Assembly: GCF_900454495.1 (NCBI RefSeq)
Contig: NZ_UGSI01000001.1
Span: forward strand, 3,348,001-3,412,000
Direction: 5' to 3'
DNA from: Paenibacillus macerans
Lineage (GTDB): Bacteria > Bacillota > Bacilli > Paenibacillales > Paenibacillaceae
DNA: 64,000 bases
The position numbers and the translations under genes were made by a program. Positions 33,194 to 41,083 of this stretch are shown one piece after another (position 1 is the stretch's first letter; the number at the start of each line of letters is the position of its first letter). Below the pieces are notes generated by a model. It did no database searches. It saw only the letters and a program-made list of their open reading frames with translations, and was not told where the DNA came from.

Positions 33194-34456
33194 TTGAGCG
33201 AAAAAGTCCTGGTCAAAAGAAAAGGATTAGGAGGTTTAAAGCAGGAGCTGACAGTAAGCAGACCGTTTACGTATCTCCTTCTTGCCCGCGTCATCTCCAG
33301 ATTTGGGGATTCGATCGATTCCATTGCCTACAGCTGGATGGTGTATATGCTAACGGGATCCAAGGTTTTAATGGGGACTCTATTCGCTTTGAATTATGTC
33401 CCCAACTTGCTGTTCAGCTTTTTTGCGGGAACCCTGGTGGACCGCTGGCCCAAAAGAAATGTCGTTGTTGCAGCCTATCTGGGCCGGGGAATCCTCGTCA
33501 GCGTCACCGCTTTGATGTATTGGAAAGGGCTTCTGGCTCCGTGGCACTTGTATATTTTTACCTTGTTGATTTCCACGCTTGAATGCTTCGCCTCCCCCGC
33601 CGAGACCGCCTTGGTTCCACAGCTTCTTTCCAAGGAAAAGCTGCTCAGCGGCAATTCCCTCAGCGCCACTGCGTCAAGAATCGCCGAGTTGGCGGGCATG
33701 GCGGCGGCCGGTGGTATCATCGCCTTTTGGGGAATATCGGCCGCGATTTTAATAGACGGACTTACCTTCACGGCCGCAGCCGCGCTCCTGGCCTTCCTTC
33801 GCGTTCCCCCGGCCACCCTTCCCCCGTTAAACCAAGCAAGCAGCGCCTTTTTTCAAGAAGTCAAGGAAGGTCTGCGCTACCTTCAAGCGAACAAACTTGT
33901 CCTAACCATTATTTTCACCGCAGCTTATGTGAACTTTTGTCTGTCGCCGTACAATGTGCTGAATGCGGTATACGTTAATGAAATTTTACGGTCCGGCCCC
34001 GAGGCTCTCAGTCTGTTGGGCATTAGCTTGATCATCGGGATGATCGCCAGCGGATTATGGATCGGCAAAAAGGGCGTCCACTTTAAAAAAAGCCGGCTCA
34101 TCATCACCGGTTACTTGCTGCTGGGAAGCAATTACGCTTTGTTGTATGTCCCCGCTATTTTACCGGTACATCCGCTTTATCCGGCTGCGGCTTTCTGTTT
34201 TGGCATGGGCTTGGCCATCTCTTTAATCAACACCCCGTGCACGACGTACTTCATGGAATCGGTACCTAATGAATTGCTTGGAAGAGTAAGCTCCCTTAAC
34301 AACATGGTCTGCACCTGTGCGATTCCGGCGGGGAGCGCCCTGGCTGGCGTGATAGGGGAATGGATGCAGGTCCACCTGCTCTATCTCGTTTTTGGAATAT
34401 TCATGCTGCTGCCCGTCTTTTACCTGTTGAAGCAGCGTAAGTTTATGAACATTTGA
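33194..34456 (+). CDS. MFS transporter (MFS_3/macrolide-efflux-like)
   Basis: A 420-aa transporter with 12 helices. The TTG at 33194 (giving MSEKVLVKRKGLGG) has GAGGTGA at good spacing; the GTG at 33185 lies inside that site. The loop 2-3 motif is FFAGTLVDRWPKRNVVV, the MFS motif A, and VISRFGDSIDSIAYSWMVYM is typical of the MefA/enterobactin-exporter group. The AT-rich 5' flank follows the tRNA cluster. The ArsR-like gene 96 bp downstream on the same strand probably regulates it. Efflux of a drug or siderophore is an inference from the family. Confidence 0.88.
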   Translation: MSEKVLVKRKGLGGLKQELTVSRPFTYLLLARVISRFGDSIDSIAYSWMVYMLTGSKVLMGTLFALNYVPNLLFSFFAGTLVDRWPKRNVVVAAYLGRGILVSVTALMYWKGLLAPWHLYIFTLLISTLECFASPAETALVPQLLSKEKLLSGNSLSATASRIAELAGMAAAGGIIAFWGISAAILIDGLTFTAAAALLAFLRVPPATLPPLNQASSAFFQEVKEGLRYLQANKLVLTIIFTAAYVNFCLSPYNVLNAVYVNEILRSGPEALSLLGISLIIGMIASGLWIGKKGVHFKKSRLIITGYLLLGSNYALLYVPAILPVHPLYPAAAFCFGMGLAISLINTPCTTYFMESVPNELLGRVSSLNNMVCTCAIPAGSALAGVIGEWMQVHLLYLVFGIFMLLPVFYLLKQRKFMNI

Positions 34457-34552
34457 CGAACCGCCAGCTGCTTTGCGCATTTCCATGGATAAGCTATACT
34501 AAATTAAACGAAAAAATAACCGGTTGTTAGTCTTAACATGGGGTGCGCGCAC

Positions 34553-35113
34553 ATGGAAATCAAGGAACTGAAAACGCTGGAGGAAATCCGCATTTATTCG
34601 GATCCGTATCGCATGCAGATCATAAACGAATTTCAGCGCTTAAATCGTCCGGCGACGATCAAGGAAGTGGCGGATGCGATGCGGGAGGTGCCTGCCAAAG
34701 TATATTACCACGCCAAAAAACTGGAGCGCATCGGGCTGCTGCAGCTGGCGGACACCAAACTGGTCAACGGCATTACGGCCAAATATTATGAGCCTTTTAA
34801 AGGGGCAATCCATATTAAAAAAAGCGAGATGGACGAGGTGATCGGGCAGGTCTTTCAATCCGAGACGGAAAAACTGCTCAGCCATCTTTACGATGAAAGC
34901 AAGCAGCGCTTTTTGAAAGCCTCCAGGCTTACCCCGCCTTCGGCGCAAATGACGAGTCCGAGCGTTTTTTTGACGAAGGAAAAAGCGGAGGAATTATTCC
35001 GGTGGATCAATGATTTCTGCGAACAGCACCAGGAAGATAACAAATCTCCGGATGCCGAACGTTATGAAATTTTTTTCACCATAGCCAAAAACACGGATTC
35101 TCCGGGAAAATAA
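34553..35113 (+). CDS. Winged-helix (ArsR-like) transcriptional regulator
   Basis: A 186-aa protein starting MEIKELKTLEEIRIYSDPYR. The N-terminal ~85 residues form a winged helix (MQIINEFQRLNRPATIKEVA, PAKVYYHAKKLERIGLLQLA) of the ArsR/HTH_20 type. The C-terminal ~100 residues are helical (ESKQRFLKASRLTP, KEKAEELFRWINDFCEQHQ) and probably bind a ligand or dimerise. It follows the MFS gene and likely controls it. Its 3' end overlaps the convergent gene at 35062-35301 by 52 bp. Confidence 0.85.
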   Translation: MEIKELKTLEEIRIYSDPYRMQIINEFQRLNRPATIKEVADAMREVPAKVYYHAKKLERIGLLQLADTKLVNGITAKYYEPFKGAIHIKKSEMDEVIGQVFQSETEKLLSHLYDESKQRFLKASRLTPPSAQMTSPSVFLTKEKAEELFRWINDFCEQHQEDNKSPDAERYEIFFTIAKNTDSPGK

Positions 35114-35301
35114 AAAGAACCCTCGTCTCCATAAGCGGAAGCGCGGTCCTTATATTTTTGCTTGTTCATTTGTTCCAGCTTCGTTTTCGTTTTACGGGTC
35201 CTCAAATCCGCGAAAACAAACGGGCTGCGGCTCAGTTCGGGATTTCTCTTCCCTTCGCGGATCTGCTTGTTGCGTTGCTTTTTGGCTTTGGACTCAGCCA
35301 T
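35062..35301 (-). CDS. Small basic protein, conserved in Bacillales
   Basis: A 79-aa protein starting MAESKAKKQRNKQIREGKRN, strongly basic, with the conserved-looking core SPFVFADLRTRKTKTKLEQM and the ending DGSFYF. It resembles short basic proteins of Bacillus and Paenibacillus of unknown function that end in GSFY. In those the chain stops soon after GSFY; here 14 more residues run antisense into the end of the regulator gene. A nucleic-acid-binding role would fit the charge but is not shown. Confidence 0.7.
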   Translation of the reverse strand: MAESKAKKQRNKQIREGKRNPELSRSPFVFADLRTRKTKTKLEQMNKQKYKDRASAYGDEGSFYFPGESVFLAMVKKIS

Positions 35302-35329
35302 CTTCAATCACTCCTCTTTCAAATAAAGT

Positions 35330-35496
35330 CGAAAATCACGGCTTTTCAGCACCGAGAAGGTTGCGTGAACCTGAAGAAGGAGGAGCGGAGTGTAGGGAAA
35401 GCCTACATGAGCACCGGACTTCGAAGGTGAACGCAAGATTCGACGCCGAACCCGCTTCCTTAGCATCCGCTTCGTGATCAAAAGCCGTGATTTTCG
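35330..35496 (+). repeat. Inverted-repeat (MITE-like) element, 167 bp, complete
   Basis: Perfect 17-bp terminal inverted repeats CGAAAATCACGGCTTTT (35330-35346) and AAAAGCCGTGATTTTCG (35480-35496). The centre carries a hairpin TGTAGGGAAAGCCTACA. It is nearly identical in plan and equal in length to the element at 36958-37124, and the flanking CTCTTTCAAATAAAGT is also shared. No open reading frame with a start signal. Confidence 0.85.
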
Positions 35497-35550
35497 CTTC
35501 TTCTTTCGCATTATGATCAAAGTATATCATATATCGGACCTATGTTCCGC

Positions 35551-36021
35551 CTATTTGCCGAGGAGCTGGATTAAGCGCAGCCGTCCGGCGCATTTTCCGC
35601 AGCGGTAGCGGTTCGGATCCGCGCGGCGTTTGCGTAGATATTCCATGCCGCACTCTACGCAGACCAGTTTGTAACGGTAAGGCAAAGTTTTTCTTTGTTG
35701 ATTTCCGGGCAAAGCGTTGCAGAACCGGCTTCCTCCGACCTTTTTTAATAGAGCCTTAAATTCCGGGTCTCGATGCTGATAGCCTTGCCCCGACAAATGC
35801 AAATGGTAGTGGCAAAGCTCGTGCTTGATGATCTTCTCGACTTCCTCTTGCCCATGGACGGCGAGCTGCGCGGGATTGATTTCGATGTCATGGGTTTTTG
35901 TAAAATAACGCCCCCCGGTCGTACGCAGCCGGCTGTTAAACCGGGCCCGGTGGCGAAAAGGAACGCCGAAATCACGGAGCGAGATTTGCTCGATCCAGGC
36001 TTGCAATTGGTCGTTGTTCAT
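35551..36021 (-). CDS. SprT-like metallopeptidase-fold protein (YdcK)
   Basis: A 156-aa SprT-family protein. The zinc-binding HELCHYHLH is at residues 67-75, with IKHELCH as the gluzincin-type motif. A C-terminal zinc ribbon is formed by CVECG and CGKC. The N-terminal RFNSRLRTTGGRYF is typical of the Bacillus YdcK group. Its position next to cmpA and tRNAs matches the B. subtilis ydcK locus. The role of bacterial SprT proteins is unresolved; proteolysis of DNA-bound proteins is known for eukaryotic relatives only. Confidence 0.93.
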   Translation of the reverse strand: MNNDQLQAWIEQISLRDFGVPFRHRARFNSRLRTTGGRYFTKTHDIEINPAQLAVHGQEEVEKIIKHELCHYHLHLSGQGYQHRDPEFKALLKKVGGSRFCNALPGNQQRKTLPYRYKLVCVECGMEYLRKRRADPNRYRCGKCAGRLRLIQLLGK

Positions 36022-36103
36022 CGGGTTCTCCTTTCTTGCTGAACTTCGTCCCGGCGGGTTGTAGTCACCGGAATGGCCGGCTTGGGCCAGCGTGGACTTT
36101 TAC

Positions 36104-36133
36104 TTGAAATTTAACTTCCTATTACGCTACACT
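36104..36133 (+). promoter_or_regulatory. Predicted sigma-A promoter for the 117-aa gene
   Basis: TTGAAA (36104-36109) and TACACT (36128-36133) with an 18-bp spacer, 36 bp upstream of the start codon at 36169. Confidence 0.5.
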
Positions 36134-36168
36134 GTCAAGTAGTTTAATAGAAAAGGAGATCATAAGCG

Positions 36169-36522
36169 ATGTCCATGATGAGGTACGTGATTTTGCAGCA
36201 AGGCCAGGAGTTGAAGTTCGTGGAGATGCCGGCGGACTATGCTTATCAACTCAGCGCATTGAATTTGCGGTTAAATAAGGAGATTGACAAATTAACGGCC
36301 CGGGAGGTCCCGGCGCTGCCGCGTGCGATCGCCGAATGCGACCGGTTGGATCTATTGCAGGAATCGCTGAGGATTACGAGCGGACTGGATTATATCAATG
36401 AGCTGGAGGCCGCCTTTTCTTCCATCCAGGAAGAAAATTATCCACTGATTTCACTGCTGACCGAAATTCGTGCTCTTCAGGCCCAGCTCGAGCAGTGGTA
36501 CGAGGAAGAAGGCGCAAGCTGA
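36169..36522 (+). CDS. Conserved hypothetical helical protein
   Basis: A 117-aa soluble protein with AAAAGGAGA 9 nt before the ATG and its own promoter. After a short beta-like start (MMRYVILQQGQELKFVEM) the chain is predicted to be helical and acidic (YAYQLSALNLRLNKEIDKLT, ITSGLDYINELEAAFSSIQE). No motif or membrane segment is seen. The stop codon is followed within 11 bp by a fragment of the 167-bp repeat. Family not recognised. Confidence 0.7.
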   Translation: MSMMRYVILQQGQELKFVEMPADYAYQLSALNLRLNKEIDKLTAREVPALPRAIAECDRLDLLQESLRITSGLDYINELEAAFSSIQEENYPLISLLTEIRALQAQLEQWYEEEGAS

Positions 36523-36610
36523 ATTTAGGATTGAGTGTAGGAAAAGCCTACATGAGCCACTAGCGTTGCATTTAAATCTGGCAAGCTACCTTTTCTGGGG
36601 ACACCAATAT

Positions 36611-36798
36611 TCTAACGGTTGCCACAAGCGCTATTTGTTCCAATACGGTTGATTTCAAATTGTAACGGTTGCCATGGAGCTTATTTCACTGAAAACCGGC
36701 AATTTTTGCTTGGAGACAGGCAAATAACGGCTCTTGCAACCGTTAGAATTTAGAAAAGGCCTTTTTTCGGCAAATAGCCGCTGATACAACCGTTAGAT
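36611..36798 (-). repeat. Four-box repeat element, family A (copy 2)
   Basis: Boxes TCTAACGGTTGCCACAAGCG (36611) and TGTAACGGTTGCCATGGAGC (36661) are direct; AAATAACGGCTCTTGCAACC (36722) and AAATAGCCGCTGATACAACC (36772) are inverted. Each pair is spaced exactly 50 bp. The element as a whole is the reverse complement of 31962-32150, including inter-box sequence such as CCAAGCAAAAATTnCCGGTT read on the minus strand. Confidence 0.8.
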
Positions 36799-36840
36799 TG
36801 CTTTTATGGGAAAGCTTGAGCAAGAGTTACTGCCAACGCC

Positions 36841-36937
36841 AGTGTACATGAGCACCGGACTTCGAAGGTGAACGCATGATTCGACGCCGAACCCGCTTCT
36901 TTAGCACCCGCTTCGTGATCAAAAGCCGTGATTTTTG
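36841..36937 (+). repeat. Truncated copy of the 167-bp element
   Basis: The right part of the 167-bp family (TGTACATGAGCACCGGACTT through AAAAGCCGTGATTTTTGC) without its left terminus. A detached core fragment, GTGTAGGAAAAGCCTACATG, lies at 36534-36553. The four-box element at 36611-36798 lies between the two fragments, as if it had been inserted into, or had replaced, the middle of an older copy. Confidence 0.65.
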
Positions 36938-36957
36938 CTTCCTCTTTCAAATAAAGT

Positions 36958-37124
36958 CGAAAATCACGGCTTTTCAGCACCGAGAAGGTTGGATGAAGCC
37001 AGGGACTGAGTAGCGGAGCGTAGGAAAATCCTACGTGAGCAACGGAAGGCCCGGCTGAATTCAAGATTCGACGCCGAATCCGCTTCTTTAGCATCCGCTT
37101 CGTGATCAAAAGCCGTGATTTTCG
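36958..37124 (+). repeat. Inverted-repeat (MITE-like) element, 167 bp, complete
   Basis: Perfect 17-bp terminal inverted repeats CGAAAATCACGGCTTTT (36958-36974) and AAAAGCCGTGATTTTCG (37108-37124), with central hairpin GTAGGAAAATCCTAC. It lies 20 bp after the truncated copy in the same orientation, and has the same length as the copy at 35330-35496. Confidence 0.85.
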
Positions 37125-37211
37125 CTTCTTCTTCCGGAAGGACGTGCACATCTTGGGGATTCGCCCCATAGTCTAAACATACCAAGGTGATTGCCGGAGG
37201 AGGAGATACAT

Positions 37212-37349
37212 TTGCCTAACTGGCTCAGCAATCAGATCATGCGTGCCTTTAACAAAAGAGACCGCCGTCAAATTCGGCTGCTGAACGATTGTTGGTTCTT
37301 TTACTACAGCCGCCGGAACAGCCAAGGAGAAACGAGCAGTATGCAGTAA
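37212..37349 (+). CDS. cmpA: Small cortex morphogenetic protein CmpA
   Basis: A 45-aa protein from a TTG start with GGAGGAGATACAT upstream. The sequence MPNWLSNQIMRAFNKRDRRQ followed by IRLLNDCWFFYYSRR matches the B. subtilis sporulation protein CmpA (MPNWL-NQ-RAF, IKLLNQCW-FY). In B. subtilis CmpA acts with SpoIVA quality control to delay cortex assembly through the ClpXP adaptor pathway. This version has about eight extra C-terminal residues. A strong terminator follows. Confidence 0.9.
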   Translation: MPNWLSNQIMRAFNKRDRRQIRLLNDCWFFYYSRRNSQGETSSMQ

Positions 37350-37361
37350 ACGCTGGAAAAA

Positions 37362-37397
37362 AGCCGTCCCCTCCGCTTATACGGATTGGGGACGGCT
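37362..37397 (+). terminator. Intrinsic terminator after cmpA
   Basis: Perfect 10-bp arms AGCCGTCCCC (37362-37371) and GGGGACGGCT (37388-37397), followed by a T-rich stretch. Confidence 0.8.
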
Positions 37398-37463
37398 GCT
37401 TCATTTTATACTATTTCACCACTGGGCTGAGCACCCGGCAGCACATTTCGCCCCTCGCCTCTC

Positions 37464-37643
37464 AGTGGAAAAATCCAATAGATTGACGGACATCTAATGC
37501 GATTTCGAGCTCTCATTGGAATTCTCCAATAGATTTCGATCAAATCGCTTGTTCTGCTCTCTGCCGAGACCGATCTATTGGAAATATCCATTCAAGCCGC
37601 GGCATTCCCATACAAACTTCCGATTCTATTGGATATTTCCAAT
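37464..37643. repeat. Four-box repeat element, family C
   Basis: Boxes AGTGGAAAAATCCAATAGAT (37464) and CATTGGAATTCTCCAATAGA (about 37514) are direct; ATCTATTGGAAATATCCATT (37573) and ATTCTATTGGATATTTCCAA (37623) are inverted. Pairs are spaced 50 bp, the same geometry as family A, but the box sequence is unrelated. Each box is itself an approximate palindrome (ATTGGA-N3-TCCAAT). The element fills the gap between cmpA and the sugar operon end. Confidence 0.75.
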
Positions 37644-37781
37644 CAGAACGTTATTTCGGACCGATGGAAATAGCTGCCGCCCGATTCAACCTAAGCAGCC
37701 GTTCCCAACTTGCTCTCGGTCTCTCGCCCCTCGCACCCAGCGAGGCGGCTCAACTCAAAGACGCCAGCCTGCACTTCCCGT

Positions 37782-40214
37782 TCACAACAACGGCGCCAGC
37801 TTGCCGTCGCGATACCGCGCTTGCCGAAGCGCCTCGCCCGGCTGCGCCCGCAGCACCAGCCCTTCCTCCCGCATCACAATTTGCCGCGGGTAAGCGGCAT
37901 AGCTGGTGATTATCCAGCCATCCCCGTCCCCATCCCGTGTTAAACAGCCATTCGCGCAGCGGAGCCGCCCCAGCTCATCACGGTACAAATAAGCGGTCGT
38001 CCCGAACCCGAGCAGATACGCCACCAGTTCCTCGCCCATGTCCCAGTCGTCGCCCGCGGCATTCGCGAACAAACGGGCGAACAGCGGGTCGCTCGCACCC
38101 CGGAACACCGATTGGCCGAAACGGTTGCGCGACAAGGACGGCATGTTCAGATTGGGGGCGGCGACGCTGTAGGTCGACGCGGCTTCGCCCGGCTGCAGGC
38201 GGCGCGGCGTCGACACCACATTCCAGTCGTAACAGTTGAAGACGGCCATGCTGGCCCGGTAAGCCGCTTCCAGATACCGCGGGTCCCCCAGGTGCTCGTA
38301 AGCCGTCCGCGCCGAAGCCGCAACCAAACCGCCCCACAGGGAGTGAATCATATAGGACAACGCCTCCCACCAGCGGTCCGGATTTTGCCCCCGGTAATCG
38401 TTGCTGAAGCCGATGTTGGCCAAAATCAGCCGGGCATACTTCTCTCCCTCGCCGGTCAAGCCGGCGCGCAGCAGTGTTTCGCAGGTCGGGCCAAACCCCG
38501 CGTTGTCGTAAAAATGCTCGGTGACGGCCCCTGCAAACTGGCTGGCATTTCGCTTCAAACGGCTTCCGAACGCCTCCCACAGCGCCTGCAAACGGTTAAG
38601 CTCCCCGGTCAGGCCGCAAGCCGCCAAATCCGCCAGCAGGTCTAGCACATACATAATAAACACGCCGTTTAAACCCGTTTCGTTTTTTTCCCGCTGCCCC
38701 TCATGACAGTCCGGATCCAGCCGTACGCACAAAACTTCGGCGGCCCACCGCAAGTACGTTTGCGGCGGATGGAGCTTAAGCAGCGCCGCATCCATCCGGG
38801 AGAGCAAATAAAACACATGAGCGATATAATCCAGATCGAAAATCCGGTAAAACGTCCCGTACAAAACGCGCGGCCGGGAGAAATCGCCGCCCTCGAACCA
38901 ATGGTGTTTCATGTCCAATACCGCCGAGGCTTCCGCCATCGCCACCTGCTCCGGGACCGGCGCCGCCAGGCTGTTTTTCATCAGCAAAAAAGCCAGCTTG
39001 CCCAACGATTCGCCCTGGTTGGACAAAGGCAAAAAAGCATGCGGCCTGCCCGCTGTCCCCGCGGGATCGTAATTGTTCCGGCACAGCCATTCGGCCCGCT
39101 TCTCCAAAATGCGGTCGACCGGCTCCAGCACGTTCCACACCAGCACATCCTTGCGCCCGTCGTCCAGCGTCAGCTCCAGCTTATGTTCACCGGCCTCCTC
39201 CCGCCATAAAGCTAAGCGCAGCACCTCCCCGTGTTCGCCATCCGCAGCTAACCGCTCCGTCACCGCTTCCTCGCGGCGACGGAAGCTTCCAGCCGCATCG
39301 GGAACCGCGGAAACCACGCGGATTTCCCGCACACGCTCCCCCGCCGGAAGCTCCAGCTCCGCCTCGAACATTCCTCCCCGGACCAGCACCGGCGTATATT
39401 CCCAGCGCGGATGACAGTACGCCATTGCCTGCCGGTAGAAATCCTCCCGTCCCTCGCAGGAAGCGAAGGCGTACTCCCAACTCATATTCTGACCGGCCTC
39501 CAACACGACCGGATGATATCCTTCCCTATAAATCCAGTCTGCCGCCGCCGATTCCGGCATCGAGCCGCCGTCCTCCACCAGCGATAGCCGATGAAACAGC
39601 ACCCCGTCCAGCGAGGGCGAAACCTGCTCCAAAAACCGGTTCTCGTAACGGCAGAACGAACCAAACGCCGCCGTGCGTCCTTTAACCCCGTACACCGCCA
39701 AATGGGGCGCCTCATCGCTGCGCCGGATCGCCGCAAACTTGGCAAAATCGCCGCCCAAATGGGCGAAAACCGCACACGATTGCCGCATATTGCGCAGCAC
39801 GTTTTCGTCCCGGAACATCACGTAAGCGAGCGCAAACCAAATATGCAGCCCCTCGATCCGAACACTCCTGTCCGCCCTGTTTTTGCACTCCACAATCCAG
39901 CGAATGCACTCCTCCTCCAGCGCATAGGTCAGGTTAATCTCCAGCTTCTCCGCCATAAACCGGACCCGCATCCGGCTATCGCTTTCCCGCGTGATTTCCG
40001 GCGTCAATTCCGCGCTGTTTAGCGTCCGGCCGTCCACCACCGCCATCCATTCCCCAAACAGTTTATCCAGCGTATCCTCATACCCCGCTTCGGCCAGATA
40101 CTCCGGATCCACCACCCAGTTCATAGCGGCGGGATCTTCTTTCATCAACAGCGCCGTCACTGCGCCGCGTCCGTTAAACTCCAGCTTAAACTTTGCATTG
40201 CTCAGTATGGTCAT
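37782..40214 (-). CDS. Large putative carbohydrate-active enzyme, last gene of sugar ABC operon
   Basis: An 810-aa protein without signal peptide, so cytoplasmic. The N-terminal half (to about residue 370) is beta-rich, beginning SNAKFKLEFNGRGAVTALLM and containing aromatic-rich stretches. The C-terminal half is helical with Trp/Tyr-rich repeats (ARLILANIGFSNDYRGQNPD, RWWEALSYMIHSLWGGLVA, MAVFNCYDWNVVSTPRRLQP), like an (alpha/alpha)6 barrel of glycoside hydrolases or lyases. It may belong to the DUF5695-type group, but I could not confirm that. It follows a sugar permease by 29 bp with GGAGGG before the ATG, so it probably degrades the imported saccharide. Confidence 0.75.
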   Translation of the reverse strand: MTILSNAKFKLEFNGRGAVTALLMKEDPAAMNWVVDPEYLAEAGYEDTLDKLFGEWMAVVDGRTLNSAELTPEITRESDSRMRVRFMAEKLEINLTYALEEECIRWIVECKNRADRSVRIEGLHIWFALAYVMFRDENVLRNMRQSCAVFAHLGGDFAKFAAIRRSDEAPHLAVYGVKGRTAAFGSFCRYENRFLEQVSPSLDGVLFHRLSLVEDGGSMPESAAADWIYREGYHPVVLEAGQNMSWEYAFASCEGREDFYRQAMAYCHPRWEYTPVLVRGGMFEAELELPAGERVREIRVVSAVPDAAGSFRRREEAVTERLAADGEHGEVLRLALWREEAGEHKLELTLDDGRKDVLVWNVLEPVDRILEKRAEWLCRNNYDPAGTAGRPHAFLPLSNQGESLGKLAFLLMKNSLAAPVPEQVAMAEASAVLDMKHHWFEGGDFSRPRVLYGTFYRIFDLDYIAHVFYLLSRMDAALLKLHPPQTYLRWAAEVLCVRLDPDCHEGQREKNETGLNGVFIMYVLDLLADLAACGLTGELNRLQALWEAFGSRLKRNASQFAGAVTEHFYDNAGFGPTCETLLRAGLTGEGEKYARLILANIGFSNDYRGQNPDRWWEALSYMIHSLWGGLVAASARTAYEHLGDPRYLEAAYRASMAVFNCYDWNVVSTPRRLQPGEAASTYSVAAPNLNMPSLSRNRFGQSVFRGASDPLFARLFANAAGDDWDMGEELVAYLLGFGTTAYLYRDELGRLRCANGCLTRDGDGDGWIITSYAAYPRQIVMREEGLVLRAQPGEALRQARYRDGKLAPLL

Positions 40215-40243
40215 ATTTCTCCACCCTCCGTCATGACGGCTCG

Positions 40244-41083
40244 TTATTTTTTGACACCGCTAAGCGAGATGCCCCCCAGAATCAAATTTTGCGTAAAATA
40301 AAACAGCGTGGCCGGAAACAGCACCGACAGGCAGGAAATCGCCATCAGCTTCTCGTATTCGATGTTGAACGCATTTTTGAACAGATTGATCCCCAGCGGC
40401 AGCGTATACATACTCTGGTCGTTGATAAAAATCAGCGGCGTCAAAAACTCGTTCCAGCACCACACGAAATGGAATACGCCGATAACAACGACGATCGGCC
40501 GGCATAACGGGAGGATGATTTTCCAGTAGATCTGCCAGCGGTTGCAGCCGTCGATTTCCGCCGCTTCGTCCAGGTCGCGCGGCACGCCCATAATAAACTG
40601 CCTGGCCAGGAAAATGAAAAACGCGGAACCAAACGCCCCGGGCAAAATCATCGGCCACAGCGTATTGATCATCCCCAGCTTGTTGTATTCGATATACAGT
40701 GGGATCGCCGTGACGTCCCAGGGAATCACCATCGTGCCGATGACGAGCAGAAACAGGGCGTTCCGGCCCCAGAAATTAATCCGTGCGAACCCGAAGGCGA
40801 CCATCGTCGCGGACAGCATGGCAAACGGCGTCGAAACGCCCACCACGATCAGCGTATTGAGCAAAAACCGCCCGAACGGCTGGGCGTTCCAGGCATCGGC
40901 AAAATTGCGGAACTGCCACGTATCGGGAATCAGCTCCGGCTTCGGCGTAAAAATATCCTCCGGCGCTTTCAGCGCGGTGGACAGCATCCAGGCGATCGGA
41001 AACAGGAACGCCGCGGCAAGCAGCAGGATCAAAATTTGGAACAGCAGATTCTGAATTCGTTTTTTTCGCGCCAGCGTGTGCAT
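40244..41083 (-). CDS. Sugar ABC transporter permease, MalG type (CUT1)
   Basis: A 279-aa permease with six helices. The EAA loop is in VPRDLDEAAEIDGCNRWQIY followed by WKIILPLCRP, the typical ATPase contact. The motif STALKAPEDIFTPKPELIPD after the first helix is characteristic of MalG/LacG relatives. GGAGGTGG precedes the ATG, which overlaps the stop of the upstream permease by 1 nt. It forms a heterodimer with the product of 41083-42021. No ATPase gene is present; a shared MsmX-type ATPase is expected elsewhere. Confidence 0.93.
   Translation of the reverse strand: MHTLARKKRIQNLLFQILILLLAAAFLFPIAWMLSTALKAPEDIFTPKPELIPDTWQFRNFADAWNAQPFGRFLLNTLIVVGVSTPFAMLSATMVAFGFARINFWGRNALFLLVIGTMVIPWDVTAIPLYIEYNKLGMINTLWPMILPGAFGSAFFIFLARQFIMGVPRDLDEAAEIDGCNRWQIYWKIILPLCRPIVVVIGVFHFVWCWNEFLTPLIFINDQSMYTLPLGINLFKNAFNIEYEKLMAISCLSVLFPATLFYFTQNLILGGISLSGVKK

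Noticed and set aside
35308..35530. Basic ORFs reading through the 167-bp repeat (minus strand)
   Set aside because: Both frames are translations of the repeat element, lack ribosome binding sites, and reappear in the other copies in step with the repeat rather than as conserved proteins.
36804..37185. ORFs of 121 and 73 aa on the minus strand
   Set aside because: They span two copies of the 167-bp repeat and have no start signal; the coding appearance comes from the repeat.
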